This document shows, piece after piece, positions 62,450 through 64,000 of a DNA stretch of 64,000 nucleotides. The notes below the pieces were generated by a model. The model was not told where the DNA came from and did not search any database. It saw only the letters and a list, made by a program, of their open reading frames with translations. Both the position numbers and the translations under genes were made by a program. Source of the stretch: JACCXG01 sp963834305 (GTDB lineage Bacteria; Acidobacteriota; Vicinamibacteria; Vicinamibacterales; 2-12-FULL-66-21); assembly GCA_963834305.1 (NCBI GenBank), contig CAWIAX010000003.1, positions 1,178,001 to 1,242,000 of the forward strand. The letters run 5' to 3'. How positions within the stretch are numbered: the stretch's first letter is position 1; each line of letters opens with the position of its first letter.

Positions 62450-63199
62450 TCAGCGCGCCCGCGCCGCCACGGCGCCCGAGGGCTGCCCGAGCAGCAGGAC
62501 CACCCCCGCGGCCATCAGCGCCAGCGACACCAGGTGTGCGACGGTCAGCCCCGCGAGCACACGTTCGTTGATGCGGATGAACTCGATCGCGAAGCGGATG
62601 GCGCCGGCCGCGAGCAGGTAGCGGCCGAGGACGAGCCGGTCGGCGACGTGCGCCGCCCGCCACCGCAGCAGCAGCCACCCCAGCACGCCGAGCGCGATCG
62701 CCTCGTAGATCTGGGTGGGGTGCACCGGCACGGTGGTGGGGGGCAGCCCTTCGGGAAACGCCACGGCCCACGGCAGGCTGCTCGGCCGCCCGTAGTCGTC
62801 GCCGACCAGGAAGCAGCCGATCCGTCCGAGCAGGTGACCGAACGCGAATCCGGGGGTGGCCGCCGCCAGGATCGGAAGCACAGGCAGACCGCGCGAGACG
62901 ATCACGCCGATGCCCGCCGTCATCCCGCCCACGAAGCCGCCGAACCAGCTCAGACCGCCACGCGAGAACACCAGATCGAGGAACGGTTCCTCGCCGGCGT
63001 GCTCGAACGCCCACAGCAGCTTGGCGCCGGCCATGCCGCCGAACAGGCCGTACAACGCGGCATCGGTGGCCGATGCCGGGAACCCGGCGCGTTTGAGCTC
63101 CCGCGCGAAGATCGCGTAGCCGACGGCTGCCCCGACGGCGACCATCACTCCGAAGCTGGTGATCTCGAACGACCCGATGCGGAAGATGACGGGATACAT
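62450..63199 (-). CDS. lgt: Prolipoprotein diacylglyceryl transferase
   Basis: A protein of 249 residues from ATG 63199, slightly shorter than usual (260-290). Seven hydrophobic segments. Lgt signatures: 'GGLSWFGGFVGGM', 'GHLLGRIGCFLVGDDYG' (the family's GR-G-F-N-E-G loop, with Cys for Asn) and 'HPTQIYEA'. It transfers diacylglycerol from phosphatidylglycerol to the lipobox Cys, the first step in maturing the lipoproteins seen in this window. Inner membrane. Confidence 0.9.
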   Translation of the reverse strand: MYPVIFRIGSFEITSFGVMVAVGAAVGYAIFARELKRAGFPASATDAALYGLFGGMAGAKLLWAFEHAGEEPFLDLVFSRGGLSWFGGFVGGMTAGIGVIVSRGLPVLPILAAATPGFAFGHLLGRIGCFLVGDDYGRPSSLPWAVAFPEGLPPTTVPVHPTQIYEAIALGVLGWLLLRWRAAHVADRLVLGRYLLAAGAIRFAIEFIRINERVLAGLTVAHLVSLALMAAGVVLLLGQPSGAVAARAR

Positions 63200-63246
63200 C
63201 CTTGCGGTCTCCTCCTTCCCGGCGCCTGCGGCCGGGCCTGCGCGCG

Positions 63247-64000
63247 TCAAACAACCTGGACATGACCGAGGAGCGCCGGCGCAACCGTACCGCGGTCGCG
63301 CAGGTACTGTTCGAGCGCCTCCACGGCGGTCACGCCCGTGGAGCGGCGCCCGGTCCCGCGGCCCGCCGGGACCGCCTGTTCGCCCAGGAATCCCACGCTG
63401 TAGGTGTGGTCGTCGCGGACGCGCGCGCCGTCGGCTCTCAGCTCCTGGATGCGCAGCCCCGGCGGATTCTCGAGCCTGATCGCCAGTTCGAGGCCGCGGC
63501 AGCGCTTCAGATACCCGCCGCGCTGCTGCCACGGGTCGCAGGCGAACGTCGCCTCGATATTGTCCTCGTACAGCCGCCGCAGCTCGCGGCCGGTCAGCGA
63601 CACGACCGATACGGGCGGGTTGGCCGGCACGATGTTCCAGAGGTCGAGCGCGGTCAGTGATCCGGGGGCGATCGGTGCGCCGTAGCGCCATCCGTTCGAC
63701 AAGGCGATGGCGGTGCCGGAAGCGGCTGCGGTGGCCGCCAGCAGGAGGTTGTCCATCGTTGATTCGAATGCGGCGTAGCGATGGAGAACGGTTTCGGTTT
63801 CACCCACCACCCTGGTGCGCGGTTCGTGAAACGCCTGCAGCGCTGCGCCGGCTCGCGCCGCCATCGCGTCGTCCGGCTCGCACGCCTCGTCCACGGGCAG
63901 CAGCGAGTGGGTCCAGCCGGCGATGCCGTCGGCCCCGACCATCAGGTCGAGCCGCCCCACGAACGATCCGTGCGCGCCGGATTGCATGATGAGGGTGCCG
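63247..64000 (-). CDS. 5'-nucleotidase/SoxB-like metallophosphatase, C-terminal part, partial
   Basis: The frame is open to the window edge, so the 5' part is missing; 'GTLIMQSGAHGSFVGRLDL' precedes the first internal ATG. The visible 250 residues match the 5'-nucleotidase C-terminal domain: 'ESTMDNLLLAATAAASGTAIALSNGWRYGAPIAPGSLTALDLWNIVPANPPVSVVSLTGRELRRLYEDN' pattern, close to SoxB and UshA-type phosphatases. The metal site would be in the missing half. It lies 47 bases upstream of lgt. Confidence 0.85.
   Translation of the reverse strand, partial: GTLIMQSGAHGSFVGRLDLMVGADGIAGWTHSLLPVDEACEPDDAMAARAGAALQAFHEPRTRVVGETETVLHRYAAFESTMDNLLLAATAAASGTAIALSNGWRYGAPIAPGSLTALDLWNIVPANPPVSVVSLTGRELRRLYEDNIEATFACDPWQQRGGYLKRCRGLELAIRLENPPGLRIQELRADGARVRDDHTYSVGFLGEQAVPAGRGTGRRSTGVTAVEALEQYLRDRGTVAPALLGHVQVV

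Noticed and set aside
1..64000. Prophage, IS element, integron or tRNA-linked island
   Set aside because: No integrase, transposase, terminal repeats, att-like duplication or tRNA gene was seen, and base composition is even across the window.

Overview
The window is a GC-rich bacterial chromosome segment packed with genes, most of them convergent pairs or tightly overlapping operons. It carries no phage, IS, tRNA, rRNA or CRISPR signal that I can see. A seven-repeat BACON lipoprotein, GTP-type PEP carboxykinase, DUF4136 lipoproteins, formylglycine-type sulfatases, many Sec signal peptides and lipoboxes, and very high GC at third codon positions suggest a Gram-negative soil or sediment bacterium. 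Acidobacteriota, perhaps Vicinamibacteria, is my best guess, but it is an inference without a marker gene.

Layout: 0-9.9 kb holds the 3' end of pckG, envelope and metabolic genes (BACON protein, CDF efflux, DUF5996, amidohydrolase, methylmalonate-semialdehyde dehydrogenase) and a translationally coupled pair: an RsbQ-type alpha/beta hydrolase and a PAS histidine kinase. 9.9-11.8 kb holds two tandem DUF4136 lipoproteins and a TerB-like gene. 11.8-23.4 kb holds a two-gene NRPS with layout C-C-A-T-C-A-T // C-A-T-TE, predicted to make a short tripeptide-type product. 24.3-33.3 kb is a stress island of two convergent operons: DUF2188-like, diguanylate cyclase, Usp, Usp running right; Usp, Ca2+-type P-ATPase, Ca2+/cation exchanger, Usp running left. 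33.6-48.4 kb carries a large hybrid histidine kinase, an esterase, periplasmic MsrB/MsrA, an ammonium transporter, CotH-like and metallophosphoesterase genes, a porin and two sulfatases. 48.4-57.8 kb is a membrane-lipid cluster around a CarH/LitR-type B12 photoreceptor. 57.9-64 kb has a methyltransferase, an L,D-transpeptidase, MscS, CorA, a lytic transglycosylase, lgt and the 3' part of a 5'-nucleotidase/SoxB-like gene.

The strongest new signal is regulatory. Three intergenic regions (upstream of the DUF4136 pair, of the DUF2188/GGDEF/Usp operon, and of the Usp/P-ATPase operon) share a 25-bp inverted repeat, ATTTTTC(C/A)-N9-GGAA(A/T/G)(T/A)T. In each the motif lies in the same orientation, 58-91 bp upstream of a GG-N10-GC (-24/-12) sigma-54-type promoter. 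This looks like one sigma-54/enhancer-binding-protein stress regulon controlling Usp proteins, c-di-GMP synthesis, Ca2+ export and envelope lipoproteins.

The second is the lipid cluster. A CarH-like regulator with intact W-x9-EH and E-x-H-x-x-G motifs sits in it, and the cluster is driven by two face-to-face promoters that share their -35 region and would give leaderless mRNAs in both directions. The genes from about 51.9 to 57.26 kb carry many single-base frameshifts although coding signal persists between them. That pattern fits uncorrected sequencing indels better than real decay, so coordinates there describe the intended genes rather than open frames.
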